Shown: positions 1-8,980, counted from the first letter of the stretch. The stretch is 64,000 nt of DNA from DATFWC01 sp963777755 (GCA_963777755.1 CAVZSC010000026.1:558001-622000); one strand, 5' to 3'. Notes: generated from the letters alone by a model not told the origin. Numbers and translations: made by a program.

Positions 1-401
1 ACGCCGGCCTGAGCATGGAAGCCGCGCTCGACCGGGTGGGGCGGGAGCTCGCCGATTCGTACGCGTCACTCTCCTCCAATATCTACATGACGACGCTGGA
101 AATCCGCGCCGGACGCACCATGAGCGAGGCGCTCGAGCACTTTGCCGACCGCCTCGGGCTTGCCGAGGCGCGCTCCTTCGCCACCCTGCTGCAGCAGTCG
201 GAGGAGCTCGGATCGAGCCTCACCGAGGCTCTGCGGGTGTACAGCGACGACATGCGGCACAAGCGCATGTCGCTCGCCGAGGAAAAGGCCTATGCGCTGC
301 CGGCCAAGCTGTCCGTGCCGCTCATCATGTGCATCTTTCCGGTCATCATCATCGTGATTCTGCTGCCGGTCTACGTGCGGTTCAAATTCGGCGTGTTCTA
401 G
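1..401 (+). CDS. tadC: TadC-like type II secretion system F domain protein (5' end outside window)
   Basis: The reading frame is open from the left edge (codons start at base 3) to the stop at 401, about 132 residues. It begins AGLSMEAALDRV, the typical start of the second cytoplasmic helical bundle of the T2SSF domain. It ends in a hydrophobic segment rich in V and I (LIMCIFPVIIIVILLPVYV), the last membrane helix, followed by a short tail. TadC is an inner-membrane platform protein of the Tad/Flp pilus machine, working with TadB and the ATPase TadA. The N-terminal half lies upstream of the window. The TPR lipoprotein that follows fits the usual order of tad genes. Family call is firm; the choice of TadC over TadB rests on the position before a TadD-like gene. 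Confidence 0.85.
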   Translation, partial: AGLSMEAALDRVGRELADSYASLSSNIYMTTLEIRAGRTMSEALEHFADRLGLAEARSFATLLQQSEELGSSLTEALRVYSDDMRHKRMSLAEEKAYALPAKLSVPLIMCIFPVIIIVILLPVYVRFKFGVF

Positions 402-654
402 CGCCTGTTTGCAGGGTGGGCATCCCATCCCCTCTCTCATCCGTCGTGTCTTGCGACGCAATGCCCACGGCGGGTGGTCGCGTGGGCAAGATCGCTCGCG
501 GAGTTCGACCGAATCACAACCAGCCGATTTGCGATCTCGCCCACGCTACCTCCGTTGAAATCCTTAGGAGATCATCCGCCGGGCCCGCGCCAGAGTTTAT
601 TAACCATCATTGGCTAGATTGCCATCCGTGGGGCTGTTTCCAATCGTGAAAGCA

Positions 655-1338
655 ATGGCCGGGGCACGCGTAAAGAGTAGTGGCGTATCCAGGGTCCTGG
701 TCGCGGCCGTCTGCCTGGCGTGGCTCGCCGGGTGCGAGTCCTCCGGCACGGGCAGCCTGTTCGGGTCGCCCACGACGCAGGAGACGACCGCATCCTTCGT
801 CGACTCCGCTGGCAAGCCCATGGACGCGGCCGACGTGAAACCGCGTCCCTACCTCACCCCCTCCTCCGACGTGACCGGCACGGTCGTCGTGCCCCCGCGC
901 CCCACTGTCGAGCCGCCGCCGCTCGGCCCGTGGTCGGCTGCCGAGGATCCGAACGACGATCTCGCGCTCGGCAAGCGCCAGTTCCGCGAGCAGAACTACG
1001 GGCTCGCCGAGAAACATTTCCGCCACGTGGTCGAGCTGGACAACATCCCGGCCCAGCGCAAGGCGGAGGCGTGGGTGGGCCTGGCGGCCTCCTACGACCG
1101 GTTGAAGCGCTTCGATCTCGCCGACCGCGCCTACGAGGCGGCGATCCGTATCCTCGGCCCGACTCCGGAGATCCTCAACAACCAGGGCTTCTCCTACATG
1201 CTGCGCGGCGACTACCAGCGCGCCCGCGCCAAGCTTACCCAGGCGATCGAGCTCGACCCGACCAATCCCTATATCCGCAACAATCTCGATCAGCTTGAAC
1301 GCAGCATGCGCGGCGGCGGCGGCAGGAAGAAGGTTTGA
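655..1338 (+). CDS. tadD: TPR lipoprotein, TadD-like
   Basis: 227 residues from the ATG at 655; an in-frame TTG at 610 would add 15 residues with no signal character. The chosen start gives a basic N-terminus, a hydrophobic stretch and a lipobox LAGC near residue 26, so the protein is probably a lipoprotein. Residues about 100-215 hold tetratricopeptide repeats (ALGKRQFREQNYGLAEKHF, then AWVGLAASYDRLKRFDLADR, then LTQAIELDPTNPYIRNNL). TadD proteins are outer-membrane-linked TPR lipoproteins needed for Tad pilus assembly. The gene lies about 250 bp after tadC on the same strand; the gap between them shows nothing I can name. The role is inferred from family and context. Confidence 0.75.
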   Translation: MAGARVKSSGVSRVLVAAVCLAWLAGCESSGTGSLFGSPTTQETTASFVDSAGKPMDAADVKPRPYLTPSSDVTGTVVVPPRPTVEPPPLGPWSAAEDPNDDLALGKRQFREQNYGLAEKHFRHVVELDNIPAQRKAEAWVGLAASYDRLKRFDLADRAYEAAIRILGPTPEILNNQGFSYMLRGDYQRARAKLTQAIELDPTNPYIRNNLDQLERSMRGGGGRKKV

Positions 1339-1378
1339 TTTCTACGTCATGCCCAGTGATGACGAGTTAGAGTTGCGT

Positions 1379-2398
1379 CTACTTCTCCGCCTTCCCCCTC
1401 ACCGGCACGAACGAACGGTCGATCAACGCCTGCACCTCTACCGTCGCGTCGAGCAGCCTGAGCCGCTTGTAGACATCGATCTGCTCGGCGAGGTCGCCGG
1501 CCGCAATCGCCGCCTCCGGATCGAAATACGGTAGTGTCGTCGCGAGCGCGGCGGGGGATTCGCCCGTGTGCTGCGAGACGATCCTGATCGCCTCGTCGTA
1601 GGTCTCGCCGCGGATCGCCTTGCCGGCTTCGTCGCGGCGCAGGAACGCATGGGTGTAGTACTGCAGCGCCTTGACGTAGGCGCGCACGAAGCGCGTCGTC
1701 AGCCCGTGCCGCTTGTCGATCGTGTCCGGCGTCGCGAACACGCCGCCGACCTGGGTCGGCATCTCGTCGCCTAGCCAGGCGATGATCCTGCCGGTGCCGC
1801 CGTCCTCGAGCTCCCTGGCGAGCGTCGCCGGGAGCGGGGCCGCGTCCACCTGGCCGCCTTTGATGGCCGAGACCTCGTTGGCGAGCGTTTGCAGCTCCAC
1901 CAAATGCATGTCGTCGTGGCTGAAGGCGTATTTGCCGGCGAGCCGGGCGAGCAGGCTGTGGCTGCCGGAGCCGACCGCCGTGATGGCGACCCTTCTACCT
2001 TTGATGTCGGCCGGCGATTTGAGGCCGCGCTCGTAGGCGGCCTTGCTCGCCACCAGCGCCAGGCCGTGGAAGCCCGGCCGTTCTTCATAGCCGCCGGCGA
2101 TCATCTTCACCGCCCCCTTCGCCGCCATCGTGTAGATGCCGGCGCTGAGCGTCGTCATGCCGAAGCGGACGTCGCCGGAGGCGACCGCCAGACCGATCGT
2201 CTGCGCGGAGGCGAGGTGGGCGAGGTCGACGTCGATATCCTGCTCGGCAAAGAAACCCTTCTCCTTGGCGAGATAGAACGGCGCGCCCGCTGACAGCCGA
2301 TTGATCGCGATGCTGACCTTTTCGGCCGCCGCGGCGTCCGCGACGGCCGCCAGCATCGCGACGGACGCCAGCGCAATGATCCGGCCTATCCTGCTCAT
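1379..2398 (-). CDS. NMT1/SsuA-like ABC transporter substrate-binding protein
   Basis: 339 residues from ATG at 2398. An in-frame upstream extension exists but the signal peptide (MSRIGRIIALASVAMLAAVADAA) starts here. The mature part opens with VSIAINRLSAGAPFYLAKEK and GFFAEQDIDVDL, the fold signature of the NMT1/TauA/SsuA periplasmic binding proteins for sulfonates, nitrate, pyrimidine precursors and aromatic acids. Last gene of a four-gene minus-strand set: amidohydrolase (5020), ATPase (4021), permease (3249), then this gene. Substrate is unknown. The amidohydrolase suggests an aromatic or carboxylic compound, which is inference only. Confidence 0.85.
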   Translation of the reverse strand: MSRIGRIIALASVAMLAAVADAAAAEKVSIAINRLSAGAPFYLAKEKGFFAEQDIDVDLAHLASAQTIGLAVASGDVRFGMTTLSAGIYTMAAKGAVKMIAGGYEERPGFHGLALVASKAAYERGLKSPADIKGRRVAITAVGSGSHSLLARLAGKYAFSHDDMHLVELQTLANEVSAIKGGQVDAAPLPATLARELEDGGTGRIIAWLGDEMPTQVGGVFATPDTIDKRHGLTTRFVRAYVKALQYYTHAFLRRDEAGKAIRGETYDEAIRIVSQHTGESPAALATTLPYFDPEAAIAAGDLAEQIDVYKRLRLLDATVEVQALIDRSFVPVRGKAEK

Positions 2399-2439
2399 CG
2401 ATATCCACCGGCTTTCATGCGCCGAGTATAGGCCATCCG

Positions 2440-3249
2440 TCATCGCCAGCCGAGGAGCTTGCGCTCCAGCGCGCTGATCGCGCTGCCGATCAGGAGGCCC
2501 AGGATCGAGATCGCCACGATCCCGGCCATCAGCTTGTCGGTCTGCATCAGGTTCCCGGCCGCCAGCACGAACGCGCCGATGCCGACATTGGCCCCGATCA
2601 TCTCGGCCGCCACCACCAGGATCAGCGCGATCGATGCGCTGATGCGAAAGCCCGCCAGCACCGAGGGGAGCATCCCCGGGATGATCACGTTGAGGACGAT
2701 GCGCCAGAACGGCACGTTGAAGCTCTGCGCCATGCGGACGAGATTGCGCGGCACGTTGTCGACCCCCGCATAGGTGCTGATCGCGACGGGGAAGAATACG
2801 CCGAGTCCGATAGTGGCGACCTTCGAGGCCTCGCCGATGCCGAGCCACAGGATGAGCAGCGGCAGGAGCGCGATCTTCGGAATTGGAAACAGCGCCGATA
2901 TGAACGGCAGCCCGGCCGACCGCCACAGCGAGAACAACCCGATCAGCATCCCCACCATGATTCCCGCCGCCGCCCCGACCACCCAGCCGCTGCCGATCCG
3001 CATCAGCGACGCGGCGAAATGGCGGGCGAGCTCGCCGCTCGCGGCGAGCGCGTAGAGCGCGTTCGCGATTTCGAGCGGGCTCGGCAGGAACAAGGGATCG
3101 ATCAGCCGCGCCTGGCTCGCCGCCTGCCATGCGAGCAGGGCGCCGGCGAAGAACGCCCACGAGATCCAGGTGCGCGGGATCGGAGCGAAGCCGCCGCCGC
3201 GAAAGGCGATCGGCCTGCGCGCGCCGCTGTCCATCACGGCATCAGACAT
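2440..3249 (-). CDS. ABC transporter permease, SsuC/TauC type
   Basis: 269 residues with about six membrane helices, including WISWAFFAGALLAWQAA near residue 30 and VVGAAAGIMVGMLIGLF near residue 95. The binding-protein-dependent transport EAA loop is seen around residues 190-215 (RMAQSFNVPFWRIVLNVIIP then GMLPSVLAGFR). Such permeases form a homodimeric channel with an SsuB-like ATPase. Its start overlaps the end of the ATPase gene by 8 bp (3242-3249), indicating translational coupling. The downstream binding protein starts 41 bp after its stop. Confidence 0.9.
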   Translation of the reverse strand: MSDAVMDSGARRPIAFRGGGFAPIPRTWISWAFFAGALLAWQAASQARLIDPLFLPSPLEIANALYALAASGELARHFAASLMRIGSGWVVGAAAGIMVGMLIGLFSLWRSAGLPFISALFPIPKIALLPLLILWLGIGEASKVATIGLGVFFPVAISTYAGVDNVPRNLVRMAQSFNVPFWRIVLNVIIPGMLPSVLAGFRISASIALILVVAAEMIGANVGIGAFVLAAGNLMQTDKLMAGIVAISILGLLIGSAISALERKLLGWR

Positions 3250-4021
3250 TGGTGATCTCCCGGTCGGCCAATTGCGCCTCCTCGCGGATGTGCGCCCACA
3301 GCGTCTCGTGCAGCCGCTTGAGCTCGCTTGCCGCCGAGAGCGCCGTCCGTTCGCGGCGTCCGATCGGCACCGCGACGATCTCGCGGATGCGGCCAGGCCG
3401 CCGGCGCAGGATCATCACCCGATCGGCCATGCGCAACGCCTCCTCGAGATTATGCGTCACGTAAACGGCTGTCGTGTTCTCGCGCAGCCAGATCGCCGCG
3501 AAATCCTCCATCAGCAGCTCGCGCGTCTGCGCATCGAGCGCCGACAGCGGCTCGTCCATCAACAGCACGGCGGGCTTCACCACGAGCGCGCGGGCGATGC
3601 CGACGCGCTGGCGCATGCCGCCGGACAATTGCTTCGGCAGCGCATGGGCGAACTCGGTCAGGCCGGTACGGATCAGCGCGTCGGCGACGCGCGCCGCACG
3701 ATCGGTGGCCGACAACGGCTGATGCTCGAGTGGAAGCGCGACATTGCCCGCAACCGTTCGCCACGGCAGCAGCGCGAAATCCTGGAAGATGTAGGTGAAC
3801 GGGTTGAGCGAGTCCGGCGGCAGCTCGCCGGCGACCGAGATGCTGCCGCCAGACGGTTGGATGAGCCCGCCGAGGATGCCGAGCAACGTCGATTTCCCGC
3901 AGCCCGAAGGCCCGACAACGGCGAGGATCTCGCCCTGCCGCAGCGTGAAGCTGATGTCTTCGAGCACGGAGAGCGAGCCGTACGAATGCGTGACGCGGTC
4001 GACGACCAGCTCGAAGCTCAT
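3242..4021 (-). CDS. ABC transporter ATP-binding protein, SsuB/TauB type
   Basis: 259 residues. Walker A GPSGCGKST at about residues 38-46, Q-loop in IFQDFALLPWRTV, ABC signature LSGGMRQRVGIARAL at about 131-145, Walker B AVLLMDEPLSALD at about 151-163, and switch histidine in VTHNLEEAL. This is the standard nucleotide-binding subunit of the nitrate/sulfonate/taurine import group. It lies 6 bp after the amidohydrolase stop and overlaps the permease start, so the three are almost certainly co-transcribed from upstream of 5020. Confidence 0.93.
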   Translation of the reverse strand: MSFELVVDRVTHSYGSLSVLEDISFTLRQGEILAVVGPSGCGKSTLLGILGGLIQPSGGSISVAGELPPDSLNPFTYIFQDFALLPWRTVAGNVALPLEHQPLSATDRAARVADALIRTGLTEFAHALPKQLSGGMRQRVGIARALVVKPAVLLMDEPLSALDAQTRELLMEDFAAIWLRENTTAVYVTHNLEEALRMADRVMILRRRPGRIREIVAVPIGRRERTALSAASELKRLHETLWAHIREEAQLADREITNV

Positions 4022-4027
4022 TCGGGA

Positions 4028-5020
4028 TCACGCCGATTTCCGCTTCGTCGTCGCTCCCTCCCGCAGCAGCAGGCCGACGTTGCCCGACAGGATCTGCTCG
4101 CCGGGCGCGCCCAAGGCGCGCAATTCCTCGACGAAGCCGCGCACCGCCTCGCGCGCGCGGATCTCCTGCGGGTAGTCGGTGGCGAATACGATGCGGGAGG
4201 CCGGGATCTCCACCAGCGCCGCCTTGACGGCGCCGATCGCGCCGCAGAAGCCGGCGGTATCGAACACGAGGTTGTGGTTGAAATAGTAGTCGAACTCCTT
4301 CTCCGCCTTGCGGCCGTGCCGGGCGTTGCCCGCCGTCCCCCAGAACTCCTTGTCCTGGTAGCTGCGCACGCGTCCGATCATCGAGGCGATGCCGCCGCCG
4401 AGATGCGCCATGTGGACGGTGAGGTCGGGGTGGCGGTCGAACACGCCGGAATTGATCAGCCGGATGGTCGCCATGATGAGCGAGAACTCGCGCCCGACCG
4501 AGCGCGCCGTGTCGTAGCCGTCGAACTGCTGCGAGTGGTTGAGCTTCAGGGCCGGGTGCACGAACACGAACATCTTGAGCCGCGCGGCTTCGGCCCAGAA
4601 CGGATCGAGCTCCGGAGCGTCGAGGAACAGGCCGTCCATCTCCGAGGTGATCGTCACCCCCTGGAAGCCGAGCTCGTGGCGGCAGCGCTCAAGCTCGCGC
4701 ATCGCCTCGGGCCCGCCCAGCGGATGCGCATGGGCGGCGCCAATGAAGCGCCCCGGATAGTCGCGCTCCGCCTTGCTGGCCTTGTCGTTGCACAGGCGCG
4801 AGCGGTCCAGGTCGGCGCACATGCCGGCCGCGCTGGTGAGGAAGGCCGCATCGATCCCGGCGCGGTCCATCATGGCGATGTGCTCGTCGAGGTCGTAGAG
4901 CAGCCGGTGCACCGTGTAGCTCGGCGCCCCGCTCTCGTCGTAGTGGAGGATCAGCCGGTCGCCCGGATCGTCCTTGATCAGCTCGCGCGGGGTGAAATGG
5001 TGCTGGAAATCGACGATCAT
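4028..5020 (-). CDS. Amidohydrolase family protein (ACMSD-like decarboxylase fold)
   Basis: 330 residues from ATG at 5020, preceded on its strand by a clear ribosome-binding site, gggaggaagc. A longer open frame upstream has no such signal. The N-terminal DFQHHFTP, residues near HAHPLGG, FVFVHPALKLNHS, HMAHLGGG and the C-terminal ATDYPQEI match the metal-binding positions of the amidohydrolase_2 group, which includes aminocarboxymuconate-semialdehyde decarboxylase and related decarboxylases of hydroxybenzoates. First gene of the importer operon, so its substrate is probably what the importer brings in. The exact reaction cannot be read from sequence. Divergent from the cupin gene at 5138; the 117 bp between should hold both promoters. 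Confidence 0.85.
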   Translation of the reverse strand: MIVDFQHHFTPRELIKDDPGDRLILHYDESGAPSYTVHRLLYDLDEHIAMMDRAGIDAAFLTSAAGMCADLDRSRLCNDKASKAERDYPGRFIGAAHAHPLGGPEAMRELERCRHELGFQGVTITSEMDGLFLDAPELDPFWAEAARLKMFVFVHPALKLNHSQQFDGYDTARSVGREFSLIMATIRLINSGVFDRHPDLTVHMAHLGGGIASMIGRVRSYQDKEFWGTAGNARHGRKAEKEFDYYFNHNLVFDTAGFCGAIGAVKAALVEIPASRIVFATDYPQEIRAREAVRGFVEELRALGAPGEQILSGNVGLLLREGATTKRKSA

Positions 5021-5137
5021 GCTTCCTCCCTGTCCGGGACGGCACGATAATGGCCTGCCCGGCGCTTGCAAGAGCAGGGCGGATTGCGCCATTGAAGCAA
5101 GGTGGAGCCGCAAAGGCCGACGCGGAGGAACTGCCTG

Positions 5138-6280
5138 ATGAACGAGCCCCAGCCGTTGCGCTACGGCGTCGATCCCTACCTGGATTGGGTGAAGCGGGAG
5201 GGCCTGCCGGTCACCGAGGACTACGGCCTCGACCTGTTCGCCGTCCCGACCGCCGACTGGCCGCGCTACGGCGTCAAGGCCGGCGCCGTGCACATGAAGG
5301 GCCGCGGCGACTTCTGCAACATGTTCGTGCTCGACATTCCGCCCGGCAAGTCGACCGCGCCGCAGCGCCACCTCTACGAGGACGTCTGCTACGTGCTCGA
5401 GGGCCACGGCAGCACACAGCTCGAGTTCGCCGACGGCGCCAAGCGCAGCTTCGAATGGGGGCCGCGCAGCCTGTTCGCCATTCCGCTCAACGCGAAGCAC
5501 CGCCATTTCAACGCCAGCGGGCGCGAGCGCGCCCTCGTGGCGACCACCACCAATCTGCCGATGGTGCTGAACGTCTTCCACAACGAGGCTTTCGTGTTCG
5601 GCGCCGACTTCGATTTCCTCGAGCGCGCCGGCAAGAAGGAGTATTTCTCCGGCGAGGGCGACCTCATCACGGTGCGCCCCGGCAATCACATGTGGGAGAC
5701 CAATTTCGTCCCCGACCTCGCCGCCATCGAGCTGAAATCGTGGGGCGACCGCGGCGCCGGCGGCACCAACATCATGTTCGTGCTCGCCGACGGCACCATG
5801 CACGCGCACATCTCGGAGATGCCGGTCGGCACCTACAAGAAGGGCCACCGCCACGGCCCGAGCTTCCACGTGATGTGCGTCACCGGCCAGGGCTTCTCGC
5901 TGATGTGGTACGAGCACGAGCAGGAGTTTCGCCGCATCGACTGGAAGCATGGGGTCGTGCTGGCGCCCGGCGACCGCCAGTTCCATCAGCATTTCAACAC
6001 CGGGCCCAAGCCCGCGCGTTATCTTGCGACCGCCATGGGCGGCCTGCGCTACCCGACCACGCAGGCCAACCGCGTCTCGCTGCTCGGCGCCAAGGAAGGC
6101 GACAAGCCGGCGGTGTCGAAGAGCGTCAAGGAGGGCGGCGATCAGATCGAGTACGAGGACCAGGACCCGCGCATCCACCGTCTGTGGCTCGAGCAGATGC
6201 GCCGCAACAACGCCGAGCCGCGCATGGAGAAGTTCATCCCCACCCCGCCGGAGTTCCTCCCCTCCACCGCGGCGGAGTAG
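5138..6280 (+). CDS. Two-cupin domain protein
   Basis: 380 residues from ATG at 5138, preceded by ggagga. First cupin at about residues 65-135 (PPGKSTAPQRHLYEDVCYVL then GHGSTQLEF), second at about 215-310 (GTYKKGHRHGPSFHVMCVTG with the HRH...H pattern, then DRQFHQHFNTG). Two tandem cupins resemble the layout of gentisate-type ring-cleaving dioxygenases, but the overall match is not close enough to name one. The divergent position opposite the amidohydrolase and importer suggests a shared catabolic pathway. The first cupin has fewer obvious metal-ligand histidines than the second. Confidence 0.8.
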   Translation: MNEPQPLRYGVDPYLDWVKREGLPVTEDYGLDLFAVPTADWPRYGVKAGAVHMKGRGDFCNMFVLDIPPGKSTAPQRHLYEDVCYVLEGHGSTQLEFADGAKRSFEWGPRSLFAIPLNAKHRHFNASGRERALVATTTNLPMVLNVFHNEAFVFGADFDFLERAGKKEYFSGEGDLITVRPGNHMWETNFVPDLAAIELKSWGDRGAGGTNIMFVLADGTMHAHISEMPVGTYKKGHRHGPSFHVMCVTGQGFSLMWYEHEQEFRRIDWKHGVVLAPGDRQFHQHFNTGPKPARYLATAMGGLRYPTTQANRVSLLGAKEGDKPAVSKSVKEGGDQIEYEDQDPRIHRLWLEQMRRNNAEPRMEKFIPTPPEFLPSTAAE

Positions 6281-6293
6281 GGCGGCTCACCGC

Positions 6294-6360
6294 GTTCACC
6301 GTCATCCTTCGAGGCTCGGCGCACGAACAGTGCGCCGAGCACCTCAGGCTGACGGTGAAC
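6294..6360. repeat. Rhizobial-type intergenic palindrome
   Basis: An imperfect inverted repeat with arms of about 31 bases around the spacer gaaca. The left arm runs gttcaccgtcatccttcgag and on through gctcggcgcac; the right arm is its complement with a few mismatches, ending gctgacggtgaac. Palindromes with ccttcgag and gtcatcct blocks are common between genes in Bradyrhizobium-like genomes. It lies just after the cupin stop and may end transcription. Confidence 0.75.
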
Positions 6361-6553
6361 AATTGTCGCGCCATCCTTCTTGGTTGACATCATCCCCCGC
6401 CCTGCATCAAGCTTGCGCCCGGGTCGATACACCCGCCGCCTGCGCCCTTCGGGGATGGTGAACGTATCAAAGTCTCTCCCCGCCCTCGCCATTGGCGAAC
6501 GGGTCGGCAACGCAGGCCCCGATCTTTCCGTTCGCCGATGAAGAGGTGCTCTC

Positions 6554-7243
6554 ATGCGCGATTTTCGCGATGCGAAGGCAATGGCGCACGCGTTGCGCGA
6601 TGCCTTGCAGGTGAAGGCCGTCGAAACCACCCACAGCGAATGCCTGGAGCTGATCGCGAAGGCATTCGGCGACGACAATTGGAACATCCTCTCGGCCAGG
6701 ATCGAGGCGGCGCGATCGCAGGCGCCCGGCGCTGGCGCCCTTGCGCCCGCTGAGGCGCGCGAGGCGACGGCGCCGAAAGAGCTCCATTGCTCGTTCTGCG
6801 GTAAGAGCCAGCATGCCGTGCGCTGCCTCATTGCCGGGCCGACCGTCTTCATCTGCGACGAGTGCGTCGCCATTTGCGACGAGATCCTGGCCGATCAGGG
6901 AGTCATGAACGCGTTGAAGGCGGACGAGGAGAGCGGGAACGAGGCCTGTCCGGCCGCGTTCGAGCATCTCCGCGGCAAGTCCACCGAAGAGGTCGCGGCC
7001 TGCGTGGAGCGCAACCGGAAAGCCGTGGAGCGCACGCGCGTCGAAATGCGCAATATTCAACGCGTTCTGGCGATGCGGGACGGCGAGCTGCCGGCCGAGC
7101 CGGACGTCCTGGGGTCGCCCCGCTTCGCTGCCAGGACCAGGGCAGACCTTGTAGCCCTCCAGCAGCAGGTCGAACGCCTCCTGAAGCGATACGAAAACGT
7201 GCTGCGCATCGCCACGACCGTGCTGGACACGCGCGGGCCGTAG
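6554..7243 (+). CDS. ClpX C4-type zinc-finger protein without the AAA+ ATPase
   Basis: 229 residues. Residues about 1-58 form a small helical region (RDAKAMAHALRDALQVKAVE and ELIAKAFGDDNWNIL), resembling the glyoxalase-associated helical segment found in related proteins. Residues about 78-110 hold a ClpX-type zinc finger, CSFCGKSQ... then FICDECVAICDEIL, with four cysteines in the C-x2-C...C-x2-C pattern. In ClpX this domain binds adaptors and substrates. Here no Walker motifs follow; the rest is a charged helical region, probably coiled coil, from about 140 to 225. Possible roles are adaptor or substrate recognition for a protease, as inference. ATG at 6554 has gaggtgc upstream. Confidence 0.8.
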   Translation: MRDFRDAKAMAHALRDALQVKAVETTHSECLELIAKAFGDDNWNILSARIEAARSQAPGAGALAPAEAREATAPKELHCSFCGKSQHAVRCLIAGPTVFICDECVAICDEILADQGVMNALKADEESGNEACPAAFEHLRGKSTEEVAACVERNRKAVERTRVEMRNIQRVLAMRDGELPAEPDVLGSPRFAARTRADLVALQQQVERLLKRYENVLRIATTVLDTRGP

Positions 7244-7281
7244 AACCGCGAAATCGGGAGCTTTTTTGCCGCCGTCCGCTT

Positions 7282-7313
7282 GATTCAGAAGATTTCAGGT
7301 CGCGCCCAAGGAC
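7282..7313 (+). promoter_or_regulatory. Conserved leader motif upstream of an ABC_sub_bind gene
   Basis: gattcagaagatttcaggtc followed by gcgcccaaggac, 88 bp before the gene start. It is one of six copies in the window, all upstream of ABC_sub_bind genes. Consensus TTCAGAACAATTCAGG, then TCC-GCCCAAGGAC. A second shared block, ggcgttacgct-c-ggttgctcg, follows nearer the gene. Promoter, operator or leader RNA cannot be decided from sequence. Confidence 0.5.
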
Positions 7314-7400
7314 GTGACGGCTGGCCTGTCGCAAGCTGGCAACGTAGCGCGCCCGGCGTTACGCTCCAGGTTGCTCGCCGGCAACCTCCTTGAGGGGATA

Positions 7401-8379
7401 ATGAAGCGGAGGACGTTCATCGGGCTGCTCGGCGGCGCGGCCACCTGGCCCACCGCGGCGCGCGCGCAGCAGCTCGGGGGCGTGCGGCGGATCGGAATGT
7501 TGTCGGAATTCTCCGAGCCGCAGATGCAGCCGCTTGTTTTGGCGTTTCGTCAGCACCTGCAAAAGTTGGGGTGGAAGGAGGACAATTTTCGGATCGATTT
7601 GCGGGTCGCGATTGCCGACGCGGCGCAATTCGAGGCTGCCGGCACGGCGCTTGTGGGCACGGGTCCGGATGTCATCGTGGCGCTCGGCTCGCGGGCCGTG
7701 CGAGCCCTCCGCGAGGAAACCCGCACAATTCCAATCGTCTTCACGCTGGTGGCCGATCCGGTTTCACAAGGGTTTGTGGAGAAGTCTCGCAAAGCCGGGC
7801 GGCAACGTCACCGGGCTCACCAATTTCGAGTTCGCGTTCGCCGGGAAGTGGCTGGAGGCCCTCAAGGAGATCGAGCCGCGCATCTCACGCGTCCTGCTGG
7901 TCGTCAACCCGCAGAATCCGGGAACTGCCGGACTTGCGCGCTTCGTCGAGGGGCTCGGTCCGGCCCATGGCGTGGAGATGGTTCCTGCGCCGGTGCGAAC
8001 CGTTGCCGACATCGAGAACGCCCTCGCGGGCTTCGGGTCTGCTCCCGAGCGCGCCATCATCGTGACGCCGGACGGCCTGGTCGTCAGTCATCGCGCCATG
8101 ATCATCGAGCGCGTCAATCGCGCCAGAATACCGATCGTATTTCCCTTTCGCATCTTTGCCGTCGACGGCGGCTTGATGTCTTGGGGACTCGATTTCGTCG
8201 GGGTTTACCGGCAGGCGGCGACCTATGTCGATCGCCTCCTGCGGGGTGAAAGGCCGAGCGACCTTCCGGTGCAAGCACCCAACACATACGAATTGGTGAT
8301 CAATCTCAAGACCGCACGGGCCTGTGGACTGAATATCCCGCCAACGCTGCTGGCGCTGGCCGACGAGGTGATCGAATGA
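7401..8379 (+). pseudogene. ABC_sub_bind family substrate-binding protein, frameshifted
   Basis: Starts at ATG 7401 behind tgagggg with the twin-arginine-like signal MKRRTFIGLLGGAATWP ending ARAQQ. The first frame reads well to IPIVFTLVADPVSQGFVEK near 7783, then becomes nonsense. The following frame carries SLAKPGGNVTG, FEFAFAGKWLEALKEIEPRI and so on to LALADEVIE at 8379. The break is explained by one extra base in gagaagtctc, where the family has a GFVESLA-type sequence. The joined protein would be about 325 residues, the normal family length. It may be a true pseudogene or a base-call error. Its stop overlaps the next start as ATGA. Confidence 0.8.
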
Positions 8380-8951
8380 ATCGTCGCGACTTCATCACAC
8401 TCGTTGGCAGCGCGGCGCTCTCCGCACCGCTTGCCTCCCGCGCGCAGCCGATGCCGGTGATCGGCTACATCGGCAGCACCTCGTATGACAAGAGCTTGCC
8501 CACCAGCCGCTTCCGCTCGTTTCACCAAGGGCTCGGCGAAGCCGGCTATGTCGAGGGCCGCAACGTGGCGATCGAGTATCGCTTCGCCGAGGATCCCCTG
8601 GCGCAATATCCCGCCATCGTCGCCGATCTCGTCGGCCGGCAGGTGGCGGTGCTCGCCTCGCTCGGCGGAACGCCTGCGGCACAGGCATTGAAGGCGGCGA
8701 CTACGACGATTCCGATCGTCTTCCAGGGCGGCCTCGACCCGGTGCTGATGAGCTACGGTCCGAGTGTGCCGGAGGCTTATCGACAAATCGGCATCTATAC
8801 GGGAAGAATTCTCAAGGGCGAAAAACCCGCCAACTTGCCCGTGGTGATGCCGAGCCGGTTCGAGATGGTCATCAATCTCAGGACAGCGAAAGCTCTTGGG
8901 CTCGACATCCCACCCACTCTGCTCGCCCGCGCCGACGAGGTGATCGAATGA
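8376..8951 (+). CDS. ABC_sub_bind family substrate-binding protein with large internal deletion
   Basis: 191 residues against a family length of about 325. The N-terminal half is normal: MNRRDFITLVGSAAL signal, then MPVIGYIGST, QGLGEAGYVEGRNVAIEYRF and PIVFQGGLDPV. It then jumps in frame to LMSYGPSVPEAYRQIGIYTG, which belongs about 130 residues further on, and ends normally in LLARADEVIE. The missing part is the central region with RPGGNVTG and most of the second lobe, so ligand binding is very unlikely. ATG overlaps the previous stop (ATGA), which would couple translation. The stop at 8951 is followed at once by IS110 copy A. Confidence 0.8.
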   Translation: MNRRDFITLVGSAALSAPLASRAQPMPVIGYIGSTSYDKSLPTSRFRSFHQGLGEAGYVEGRNVAIEYRFAEDPLAQYPAIVADLVGRQVAVLASLGGTPAAQALKAATTTIPIVFQGGLDPVLMSYGPSVPEAYRQIGIYTGRILKGEKPANLPVVMPSRFEMVINLRTAKALGLDIPPTLLARADEVIE

Positions 8952-8980
8952 GCAACTGTCATCTTGTCGCAGGGAGATCG

